The notes under the pieces are model-generated. The model was not told the DNA's origin and did no database searches. It saw nothing but the letters and a program-made list of their open reading frames with translations. The position numbers and the translations under genes are program-made. Positions 1 to 4,571 of a stretch of DNA of 6,513 nt are shown here, piece after piece (the stretch's first letter is position 1; every line of letters begins with the position of its first letter). The DNA is from Planctomycetota bacterium (GTDB lineage Bacteria > Planctomycetota > UBA1135 > JALUZX01): NCBI GenBank assembly GCA_027011425.1, contig JALUZX010000682.1:1-6513 (forward strand), in the 5' to 3' direction.

Positions 1-93
1 GTCGGGGATCCGGAGGCCTTCTCCGCCCTCCGGGAGGGGGATCAGGTCCAGGCAGACGTGCCCGGCCGCCAGGACCCGGCCCTCCACGATCAC
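1..93 (-). CDS. PfkB-family carbohydrate kinase, N-terminal fragment (cut by window edge)
   Basis: Only the first 31 codons are present; the gene continues past the left edge. Read from a GTG at 93-91, the peptide starts V-I-V-E-G-R-V-L and then has A-G-H-V-C-L-D-L-I-P-L-P. That GH-x-x-x-D-x-I-P pattern is the usual first strand and sugar-binding Asp of PfkB (ribokinase-like) sugar kinases, which transfer phosphate from ATP to a sugar hydroxyl in the cytosol. The GTG overlaps the TGA of the isomerase gene by 4 bases (GTGA), indicating translational coupling. A purine-rich GGAAGGGG lies just upstream as a possible ribosome binding site. A second GTG two codons on (87-85) is an alternative start. 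By context the likely substrate is the isomerase product, D-xylulose or D-fructose, but this fragment cannot show specificity. The family call rests on one motif plus position. Confidence 0.68.
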   Translation of the reverse strand, partial: MIVEGRVLAAGHVCLDLIPLPEGGEGLRIPD

Positions 94-638
94 GCCCCTT
101 CCACTTCCGGGGCCCGCCGGATCTCCGGGTCGGTGAAGAGGTCCGTCTCGTCCCGGCTCCTGGTGGAGAACTCGGAGACCACGGCCCCCCGGGGGCCGGC
201 CTGGAACCAGTGGAGCGTATCAGGAGGAAGGGTGAACTGCTCGCCGGGGCGGAGAAGGATCTCCCGGCGGACCGTGAAATACTCCTCCCTTCCCGCGGGA
301 ACGACCGCCTTCGGATCGGGCGCGGGCTCGCCCGGGACGTAGAGGTAGACCTCGCCCCGGCGGCAGCGGAAGGTCTCCTCTTTGCCGGGCTCTCCTTCCA
401 CGGGGGGATGCCTGTGCTCGGGGCAGGTCTGGCCCGGGAAGAGGACAAGCTCCTTGGCGCAGACCCTCTTCGTGTTTACGTAGGTCAGGATCTGAAGCCC
501 GATCCTCTCCAGTTCCCCGAGCCCGAAGTCGGCCACCTCGATCCTCTCCCTTTCCTCGGGGGTGACCGCGATCCCCGCCTCTTCCAGCATCTCCAGGGTC
601 CGGCGCCGGGCCTCTTCGTATTGCTCCCGGGTGATCAT
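90..638 (-). CDS. D-lyxose ketol-isomerase (YdaE-type cupin sugar isomerase)
   Basis: This 182-residue cytosolic cupin enzyme should interconvert D-lyxose and D-xylulose; family members commonly also act on D-mannose/D-fructose. The sequence is close to the Bacillus subtilis YdaE type from memory: V-N-T-K-R-V-C-A-K-E-L-V-L-F-P-G-Q-T at about 54-71, then C-P-E-H-R-H-P-P (72-79), G-K-E-E-T-F-R-C (85-92), V-Y-L-Y-V-P-G (97-103) and L-H-W-F-Q-A-G (142-148). The expected divalent metal ligands are all present: H75, H77, E88 and H143. Length is slightly above YdaE (about 167). The ATG at 638 is preceded by AGGAGG with a 7-base spacer. The start of a PfkB-type kinase overlaps the stop, so isomerase and kinase probably form one operon turning an unusual aldose into a phosphorylated ketose. 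A hairpin terminator upstream isolates it from the C25 gene. The family call is firm; the physiological substrate is inferred. Confidence 0.95.
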   Translation of the reverse strand: MITREQYEEARRRTLEMLEEAGIAVTPEERERIEVADFGLGELERIGLQILTYVNTKRVCAKELVLFPGQTCPEHRHPPVEGEPGKEETFRCRRGEVYLYVPGEPAPDPKAVVPAGREEYFTVRREILLRPGEQFTLPPDTLHWFQAGPRGAVVSEFSTRSRDETDLFTDPEIRRAPEVEGA

Positions 639-645
639 GTGGGGG

Positions 646-651
646 CCTCCT
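646..651 (-). promoter_or_regulatory. Ribosome binding site of the lyxose isomerase gene
   Basis: On the minus strand AGGAGG lies 7 bases before the ATG at 638-636. It supports that start over any in-frame alternative. Confidence 0.8.
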
Positions 652-654
652 CTT

Positions 655-692
655 CCGGGTCTCCTCCCTCCCCTTTCCGGAGAAAGACCCGG
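655..692 (-). repeat. Perfect 8-bp inverted repeat in the leader of the isomerase gene (possible operator)
   Basis: CCGGGTCT (655-662) and AGACCCGG (685-692) are exact inverted copies with centres 30 bases apart, close to three helical turns. On the minus strand the downstream arm ends three bases before the Shine-Dalgarno sequence, and the upstream arm sits just after the candidate -10 at 700-695. If transcription starts about 7 bases after that -10, part of the first arm is not in the mRNA. A DNA operator for a dimeric or tetrameric sugar regulator then fits better than an RNA stem. Chance occurrence in GC-rich DNA is possible. Confidence 0.4.
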
Positions 693-694
693 TC

Positions 695-703
695 ATCCTA
701 GCA
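695..703 (-). promoter_or_regulatory. Candidate extended -10 promoter for the isomerase-kinase operon
   Basis: On the minus strand TGCTAGGAT reads as an extended -10 (TG-N-TAGGAT) about 57 bases before the isomerase ATG and just downstream of the C25-gene terminator, where a promoter is expected. No convincing -35 is seen at 16-18 bases spacing, which is tolerable for extended -10 promoters. A six-base direct repeat, CCGGTC at 689-694 and 704-709, flanks the -10. Confidence 0.35.
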
Positions 704-725
704 CCGGTCGCCCGAAGAGGAGAAG

Positions 726-760
726 AGAGGGCTCCCCTCCGGCCGGGAGGGGAGCCCTCT
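726..760 (-). terminator. Strong hairpin terminator after the C25 peptidase gene
   Basis: AGAGGGCTCCCCTCC (726-740) and its exact complement (746-760) form a perfect 15-bp GC-rich stem with a 5-base loop. It begins 34 bases after the stop of the C25 gene. On the minus strand the stem is followed by a pyrimidine-rich CTTCTCCTCTTC tail rather than a pure U-tract; on the plus strand TTT follows. It probably ends the C25 transcript and keeps it out of the isomerase operon. The stem is unambiguous; its efficiency as an intrinsic terminator is inferred. Confidence 0.78.
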
Positions 761-793
761 TTCGTGTCTGCTCCCTGGAAGGAAGTGCCCGCC

Positions 794-2497
794 TCAGATC
801 CCCAGGATCACCCCCTTCGGCTGGGTGGCCCCGAGAAGCTTCCCGCTCGGGGTGAGGAACAAGCCCGAGAAGTAGAGGGATTTCCCGTAGAAAACCTTGG
901 GAAGCGGGCAAGAGAGGTCCAGGACGGCCGAACCGTTGCCGGAACCGTTCAGCTTCCCGAAGGCGCCGAAGAAGGCCGGGGTGTTTGCCAGGAGCACGAA
1001 GGTCTCCATGCAGGCGTCATAGTTGAGGGGAACCCTCACCCCGGGAAGGACAAGGCCCGGCTTGACGCCCGAGAGAGTGGTCAGGACCAGGTAGAGATCG
1101 CCGCCCCTGTCGGGACCGCCGCTCACGCCCACCGTAACCTTGCCGCCCTTGGGGGGAATGGAGCCGGCCGAGAGCTTCAGGTAGGAACGGTGGATCCGAA
1201 GGGTGGGATCCCCGAGCAGGGTCATGCCGTAGAACCAGCGGCGGGAGCCGAGGGAGTAGCCCTTGTAATGGGTGGAATAACGCCTGGCGAACCAGTATCG
1301 GAAGGCCTCGCCGAAGGTCTTGTTCTGGCCCAGCGACCTGTAGTAGTCGTAGAAATAGAGCATGGAGCCGGTCTTGGTGGTCCCCACGGCGATGAGCCCC
1401 TTGGTCTTCACGAAGATATAGACGCCTCCGTAATACCTCCTCGAGGTATACCGGCAATTGGAGCAGGCGAAGAGGTTGTAGAAGAGGCAGGGAGGATTGG
1501 TGGCCCACATCTGGGTGTTGTAGATCCTGGTGGTGGAACTGCCGGGCACCTTGAAGGTGTGGACCGCCGGGCTCGAGTGGGAGCAGACGATCACCGACTC
1601 GTATCCCTCGAGGAGGCGCTTCCTGTAGTTGGCCGCCGTGGTCAGGCGCTTGTCCGTCACCTTCACCACATTGGACCAGGCGTAATCCTGGTGGGTCCTC
1701 ATCCGGTACCAGTCGTCGTCCTGGAAGGCCAGGGCCCTGTGGGGTGCAGTGAGCGCGCCCCGCCGGTAGTCGTGGACCTTGCGGAAGTAGTTGTTCACGA
1801 GAGACGCCTCGGAGCCCCAGGAACCGGCGAGAGGCCGGGCCGTGAGACGCCCCACGAAGATATCCGGCCTCTGGTCCCCGGCGGAGGTGTAGGTGTGGCT
1901 GTCGAACTTGCCGTCCCTGTCCTTGTCGCCGAAGGCGCCGTTCAGGTCCATGTAATAGAGATCCGTGGGGAATTCGGAGTGCCTGTTGAAGAAATCGTTG
2001 TCCATTTCGTACCAGGCGACCGGCAGGGTCCCGACCAGGAGGCATCCCACGATGTGGTCGTCCTTGTATCTCTTCTGAAGAAATCTCCGGACCTCCGGGG
2101 GAGTCCCGCCGCTGCAGGCGAAGACGCTGACGGCCCAGCCCTCGATCTCGAGATCCCGCGCGTATTCGTTCAGGCGGGTTTTAACGTAGGGGTAGATGTT
2201 GGAAGCGACCAGGACATCGTAACGGACCCCCGATCCGTAGATGGGGGAAGGACTCCTGTAAACCCTCCTGGCCGTGAAGCTCCCTTCCGGAAGGAGCCCC
2301 GCCCTCGCCAGGTCCCGGAGGTATTCCTCGTAGGTCCCGGGCCGGGTGTTGGGGTCCGCCCAGTGAGTGACTTTTACGGTCTTCAGCCAGGCCTCCTCCT
2401 CGGCATGGGTCTTGAAAACCCGGGGCTGGGCCCGGAGGGAGAAGGCGGACAGGCCCAGGAAGAGGGCCCCCGCGAAGAGAAAGTGCTTTCGGGACAT
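794..2497 (-). CDS. Secreted C25-family (gingipain-like) cysteine peptidase homologue
   Basis: This 567-residue protein has a Sec signal peptide (basic M-S-R-K-H, hydrophobic core to about residue 20, likely cleavage after L-R-A at 23), so it is exported. Hallmarks of the C25 caspase-fold family follow in order: G-C-L-L-V-G-T-L-P-V-A-W-Y (151-163), F-P-T-D-L-Y-Y-M-D-L-N-G (176-187), P-D-I-F-V-G-R-L (211-218), S-H-S-S-P with the probable catalytic H307, F-A-C-S-N-C with the probable catalytic C345, T-K-T-G-S-M-L (374-380) and G-M-T-L-L-G-D-P-T-L-R-I (424-435). D191-D199 (D-x-D-x-D-G-x-x-D) resembles a calcium-binding loop, as in other C25 members. The His lies in an H-S-S-P context rather than gingipain G-H-G, which I recall from a distinct C25 branch. 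Residues about 440-567 are a beta-rich C-terminal module, possibly for surface retention. There is no long gingipain-like propeptide. The ATG has AGGAGG 5 bases upstream. A strong hairpin follows the gene. Homology to C25 is firm; proteolytic activity and targets are unproven. Confidence 0.9.
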   Translation of the reverse strand: MSRKHFLFAGALFLGLSAFSLRAQPRVFKTHAEEEAWLKTVKVTHWADPNTRPGTYEEYLRDLARAGLLPEGSFTARRVYRSPSPIYGSGVRYDVLVASNIYPYVKTRLNEYARDLEIEGWAVSVFACSGGTPPEVRRFLQKRYKDDHIVGCLLVGTLPVAWYEMDNDFFNRHSEFPTDLYYMDLNGAFGDKDRDGKFDSHTYTSAGDQRPDIFVGRLTARPLAGSWGSEASLVNNYFRKVHDYRRGALTAPHRALAFQDDDWYRMRTHQDYAWSNVVKVTDKRLTTAANYRKRLLEGYESVIVCSHSSPAVHTFKVPGSSTTRIYNTQMWATNPPCLFYNLFACSNCRYTSRRYYGGVYIFVKTKGLIAVGTTKTGSMLYFYDYYRSLGQNKTFGEAFRYWFARRYSTHYKGYSLGSRRWFYGMTLLGDPTLRIHRSYLKLSAGSIPPKGGKVTVGVSGGPDRGGDLYLVLTTLSGVKPGLVLPGVRVPLNYDACMETFVLLANTPAFFGAFGKLNGSGNGSAVLDLSCPLPKVFYGKSLYFSGLFLTPSGKLLGATQPKGVILGI

Positions 2498-2502
2498 GTA
2501 GA

Positions 2503-2508
2503 CCTCCT
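2503..2508 (-). promoter_or_regulatory. Ribosome binding site of the C25 peptidase gene
   Basis: Minus-strand AGGAGG with a 5-base spacer to the ATG at 2497-2495. It fixes the start directly before a clear signal peptide. Confidence 0.8.
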
Positions 2509-2691
2509 AGGAAAGGACGAAAAGGGTGCGGAGAAGACAGGGAACCAGGAAAACATAGCCAAACTGCGGGAAAAAGGTTCCATCTCTTGAAAAAAGCCCG
2601 AACCCTCCTGGCTCGACTCGAGACAGGCCGCCCTTCCGGGCAATGGGGAAGGCACCCTGATGACGGTTACGACAAAAGCCCAGAACAACGA

Positions 2692-2721
2692 ACCTTCCCC
2701 CAAAATCGTGACCTTCCCCCA
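2692..2721. repeat. Direct repeat of an 11-mer with 19-bp period
   Basis: ACCTTCCCCCA occurs at 2692-2702 and again at 2711-2721, so the units repeat every 19 bases, near two helical turns, on one face of the DNA. The second copy ends 7 bases before the structured element at 2729. This spacing is typical of paired sites for a regulator. Partial slippage duplication is the alternative. Confidence 0.5.
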
Positions 2722-2728
2722 GTTTGAA

Positions 2729-2792
2729 ATTTTGTGAAGCCCCCGCCGGAACGAGGCCGGATCGGAGATCCGGACTCGTGACGTCGGGGGGC
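2729..2792 (+). ncRNA. Structured hairpin element, copy 1 (unnamed; RNA or REP-like DNA repeat)
   Basis: The element opens with ATTTTGTGAAG (2729-2739), which recurs at 4478. It then folds as follows. An outer stem pairs 2739-2745 (GCCCCCG) with 2785-2792, with one bulged G. Inside it are a C2746-T2784 mismatch, two pairs (C2747-G2783, G2748-C2782) and tandem G-A/A-G (GA 2749-2750 against GA 2780-2781). The inner stem is ACGAG-G-CCGGATC, triloop GGA (2764-2766), GATCCGG-A-CTCGT (2751-2779), with one G-A mismatch. An alternative six-base stem CGTCGG/CCGACG (2782-2787/2798-2803) competes with the outer stem. The plus strand is probably the functional one, because the tandem G-A would be C-T on the other strand. 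It sits upstream of the pepD promoter candidate, so it is not a terminator of any plus-strand gene seen here. The class is uncertain. Confidence 0.55.
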
Positions 2793-2822
2793 CAGTGCCG
2801 ACGCAGTCACCGAATCACGAAC

Positions 2823-2859
2823 TTGACAAGACTTTTCTCGCGTCTGTCCCTGGTAGAAT
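2823..2859 (+). promoter_or_regulatory. Candidate promoter of pepD (extended -10, with a distant TTGACA)
   Basis: TGGTAGAAT (2851-2859) matches an extended -10 and would start transcription near 2866, giving a leader of about 75 bases. A perfect TTGACA (2823-2828) lies upstream, but 25 bases from the -10 hexamer, too far for a standard sigma-70 promoter. Either the extended -10 acts with a poor -35, or TTGACA is coincidental. The same TG-N-TAG-R-AT pattern occurs before the isomerase gene. Confidence 0.4.
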
Positions 2860-2872
2860 CCTTCCTTTCCGA

Positions 2873-2910
2873 TCCCGGCCGGGAGACCCCCCAGGCGGGG
2901 TCTCTCCCGG
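2873..2910 (+). promoter_or_regulatory. Hairpin with competing alternative in the pepD leader
   Basis: CCGGGAGACCCC (2879-2890) pairs with GGGGTCTCTCCCGG (2897-2910) around the loop CCAGGC, with a two-base bulge. The same left arm can instead pair upstream, because TCCCGGCCGGGA (2873-2884) is a perfect palindrome. The hairpin ends 17 bases before the Shine-Dalgarno sequence. There is no U-tract, so it is more likely a leader stabiliser or regulatory fold than a terminator. Confidence 0.45.
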
Positions 2911-2927
2911 TCCCGACCCTTGAACGC

Positions 2928-2933
2928 AGGAGG
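2928..2933 (+). promoter_or_regulatory. Ribosome binding site that decides the GTG start of pepD
   Basis: AGGAGG lies 6 bases before the GTG at 2940-2942. The reading frame is open further upstream, to an ATG at 2724, but that extension would run through the hairpin element, the promoter candidate and the leader hairpin and has no family resemblance. Confidence 0.85.
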
Positions 2934-2939
2934 TCAACC

Positions 2940-4400
2940 GTGCAGGAGGCATTCCAGGGACTGGAGCCCGAGGCTCTTTGGCGCTACTTCGACCTGGTCA
3001 CATCCATCCCCCGGTGTTCCGGGAAGGAAGAGAAGATCCGGGAGGCCGTGAAGAAGATCGGCCGGGAGAAGGGCCTGGAGGTCCGGGAGGACAAGGTGGG
3101 GAACGTCGTTCTGGCCGTGCCCGCCTCGCCGGGGAAGGAATCCTCCCCCACGGTGGTCCTCCAGGGACACCTGGACATGGTGTGCGAAAAGAACCGGGAC
3201 GTGGACCACGACTTCGAGACCCAGGGTATCCGGGTCGTCCGCGACGGAGACTGGATCACCGCCGAGGGGACCACGCTGGGGGCGGACAACGGCGTGGCCA
3301 TCGCCGCGGCCCTGGCCCTCCTTGACGATCCTCCCAGCCGGCACGGCCCCCTGGAACTCCTCTTTACGGTGGACGAAGAGAGAGGCCTCACCGGCGCCGG
3401 GGGCATCGAGCCCCACATGCTGAAGGGCCGGATCCTCCTCAACCTGGACTCGGAAGAAGAGGGTTACGTGACGGTGGGATGCGCCGGAGGGGGAGACACC
3501 CTGGTGGAGATCCAGGGAAAGAGGCGGGAGGCGCCCAAGGGTTGGGAGGCCGTCCAGGTGCGCGTCTTTGGTCTTACGGGAGGACACTCGGGCATCGACA
3601 TCCTGGAGAACCGGGCCAACTCCCTGAAATGCCTGGCCCGGGTCCTGGACCGGGCCGGCCGGGAGGCCGGGGGATTTCTCCTCCACTCCCTGGAGGGCGG
3701 AAGCAAGCGGAACGCCATCCCGAGAGAAGCCCTGGCCCTGGTCTCCTTCCCTCCGGGAGGGACGGCAAAGGCGGAGAAGGCCGCCCGGGCGGTGGAAGAG
3801 GAGCTGAAAGGCGAGTTCGGCGCCACCGACCCGGGCCTCAAGGTGGAAATCCGTCCCGCCGCGGGGGAGGCGCCCATGCCCTTCGCCGAGGAGACGGGCA
3901 AGGCCGTGGTGGGGCTCATTCTCGGGATCCACTCCGGCGTCTATGCCATGGACCGCAACATCCCGGGGCTCGTGGAGACGTCCAACAACCTGGGCGTGGC
4001 CGAGACCAAGGGGGACACGGTCTCTCTGGTGAACTGCACGCGCTCCTCGGTGAACTCCGCCCTCGAGGCCGCCCGGGCCGGGCTCCGGGCACTGGGGGAG
4101 ACGGCGGGAGGAAAGGTCACCCTGGAGCCGGCCTACCCGGGATGGAAGCCCAACCTGGACTCCCGCCTGCTCCAGCTCTTCAAGAAAGTCCACAAGGAAG
4201 TGACGGGCAAGGAGCCCGAGGTCATGGCCATCCACGCCGGCCTGGAGTGCGGCATCCTGGGAGAACACTTTCCGGGAATGGACATGATCTCCATCGGCCC
4301 CGACATGAAGGCCGTCCACTCGCCGGACGAAAAGCTGAGCATCCCCTCCACCCAGAGGTTCTACAAGCTCCTCAAGACCCTCCTCGAAGCCCTGGCGTAG
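2940..4400 (+). CDS. pepD: Aminoacyl-histidine dipeptidase (Xaa-His dipeptidase, peptidase family M20)
   Basis: A 486-residue dizinc dipeptidase, essentially the length of Escherichia coli PepD (485), that cleaves Xaa-His and other dipeptides in the cytosol. Metal and catalytic residues are all present. Q-G-H-L-D-M-V gives ligand H77 and catalytic-site D79, and G-A-D-N-G gives bridging D116. V-D-E-E-R-G gives general base E146 and ligand E147. N-L-D-S-E-E-E-G-Y gives ligand D170, and A-V-H-S-P-D-E gives ligand H460. The lid and dimerisation segment contains G-L-T-G-G-H-S-G-I-D (211-220) and R-N-A-I-P (257-261). There is no signal peptide. Translation starts at the GTG (2940) because of the AGGAGG before it; the N-terminus then matches the family (L-W-R-Y-F-D-L-V-T-S-I-P-R-C-S-G-K-E). 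The gene is monocistronic, divergent from the C25 gene and convergent with the glycosidase. It likely completes breakdown of imported or turned-over peptides. A hairpin element lies on each side in the same orientation. Confidence 0.96.
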   Translation: MQEAFQGLEPEALWRYFDLVTSIPRCSGKEEKIREAVKKIGREKGLEVREDKVGNVVLAVPASPGKESSPTVVLQGHLDMVCEKNRDVDHDFETQGIRVVRDGDWITAEGTTLGADNGVAIAAALALLDDPPSRHGPLELLFTVDEERGLTGAGGIEPHMLKGRILLNLDSEEEGYVTVGCAGGGDTLVEIQGKRREAPKGWEAVQVRVFGLTGGHSGIDILENRANSLKCLARVLDRAGREAGGFLLHSLEGGSKRNAIPREALALVSFPPGGTAKAEKAARAVEEELKGEFGATDPGLKVEIRPAAGEAPMPFAEETGKAVVGLILGIHSGVYAMDRNIPGLVETSNNLGVAETKGDTVSLVNCTRSSVNSALEAARAGLRALGETAGGKVTLEPAYPGWKPNLDSRLLQLFKKVHKEVTGKEPEVMAIHAGLECGILGEHFPGMDMISIGPDMKAVHSPDEKLSIPSTQRFYKLLKTLLEALA

Positions 4401-4447
4401 AAGACGTAAGGGACGCCCGTCGGCCGGGGATTCCCCACCAACACCGT

Positions 4448-4465
4448 ATTCTTCCCCATAAGAAT
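4448..4465. repeat. Small AT-rich inverted repeat in the convergent gap
   Basis: ATTCTT (4448-4453) and AAGAAT (4460-4465) flank the loop CCCCAT, 48 bases after the pepD stop. A GGGGATTCCCC palindrome lies just before it (4426-4436). Either could help end transcription between the convergent genes, but neither has a U-tract, so I do not call a terminator. The rest of 4401-4477 shows nothing further. Confidence 0.35.
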
Positions 4466-4477
4466 CCTGAACCCCAT

Positions 4478-4533
4478 ATTTTGTGAAGAGCACGCCCGAG
4501 GGACGGCGCTCCGCGCCGTCCCGAAGGTCGTGC
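4478..4533 (+). ncRNA. Structured hairpin element, copy 2 (unnamed; RNA or REP-like DNA repeat)
   Basis: This copy starts with the same 11-mer, ATTTTGTGAAG (4478-4488), and then folds like copy 1. The outer stem is GCACG (4490-4494) with CGTGC (4529-4533). Then come a C4495-T4528 mismatch, two pairs (C4496-G4527, C4497-G4526), a bulged A4525 and tandem G-A/A-G (GA 4498-4499 against GA 4523-4524). The inner hairpin is a perfect 10-bp stem, GGGACGGCGC (4500-4509), triloop TCC, GCGCCGTCCC (4513-4522). The gap between the 11-mer and the inner stem is 11 bases in both copies. It lies 77 bases after pepD and 38 bases beyond the stop of the convergent glycosidase, so it could double as a transcription barrier, although no U-tract follows on either strand. 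Classing it as ncRNA is tentative; a DNA repeat is equally possible. Confidence 0.55.
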
Positions 4534-4571
4534 AGAAAGGGATCCGAGGCCCCTTCCCGGACAGGGATCTC

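Larger units (their letters stand above)
2498..2728. other. Divergent intergenic region, part upstream of the C25 gene: leader with hairpins, no gene seen
   Basis: There is no credible coding sequence here. It would hold the promoter and leader of the minus-strand C25 gene, but I see no convincing -35/-10 pair. Read on the minus strand it holds GCCTTCC pairing with GGAAGGGC (one bulged G; 2653-2631), then a CTCGA-G-TCGAG palindrome (2622-2612). A weak AGCC/GGCT stem follows, running into six U residues (2595-2590), a possible attenuator about 95 bases before the start codon. A similar GTTC-GGGCTTTT pattern recurs near 2686-2674. No known riboswitch consensus was recognised. Confidence 0.35.

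Noticed and set aside
764..2590. 608-codon open frame on the plus strand opposite the C25 gene
   Set aside because: It is antisense to a gene with a signal peptide, family motifs and a ribosome binding site. Its translation is low-complexity and rich in G, V, E and P, as expected of a GC-rich shadow frame.
2383..2703. 106-codon minus-strand frame upstream of and overlapping the C25 gene start
   Set aside because: It overlaps the signal peptide and leader in another frame, is rich in S, P and F, and has no ribosome binding site or recognisable domain.
2724..2939. N-terminal extension of pepD to an ATG at 2724
   Set aside because: It would translate the hairpin element, promoter candidate and leader hairpin, has no ribosome binding site at the ATG, and would make PepD 72 residues longer than the family. 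The GTG at 2940 has a perfect AGGAGG.
4426..4436. GGGGATTCCCC palindrome as an operator
   Set aside because: It is a five-base arm in GC-rich DNA downstream of a gene, with no second copy, and is likely chance.
2934..4493. 519-codon open frame on the minus strand opposite pepD
   Set aside because: The translation is rich in G, L, H and D with no family motif, and it lies opposite a complete, motif-perfect pepD. It is a shadow frame.
2729..4533. Integron-type cassette (pepD with attC sites)
   Set aside because: No GTTRRRY/RYYYAAC core sites are seen at the hairpins, and a hairpin on both sides of one gene with its own promoter does not match attC architecture.
4538..4571. Terminator for the glycosidase from GATCC/GGATC arms
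   Set aside because: There are only five outer pairs, a poorly paired interior and no U-tract; the element at 4478-4533 is the more credible barrier.
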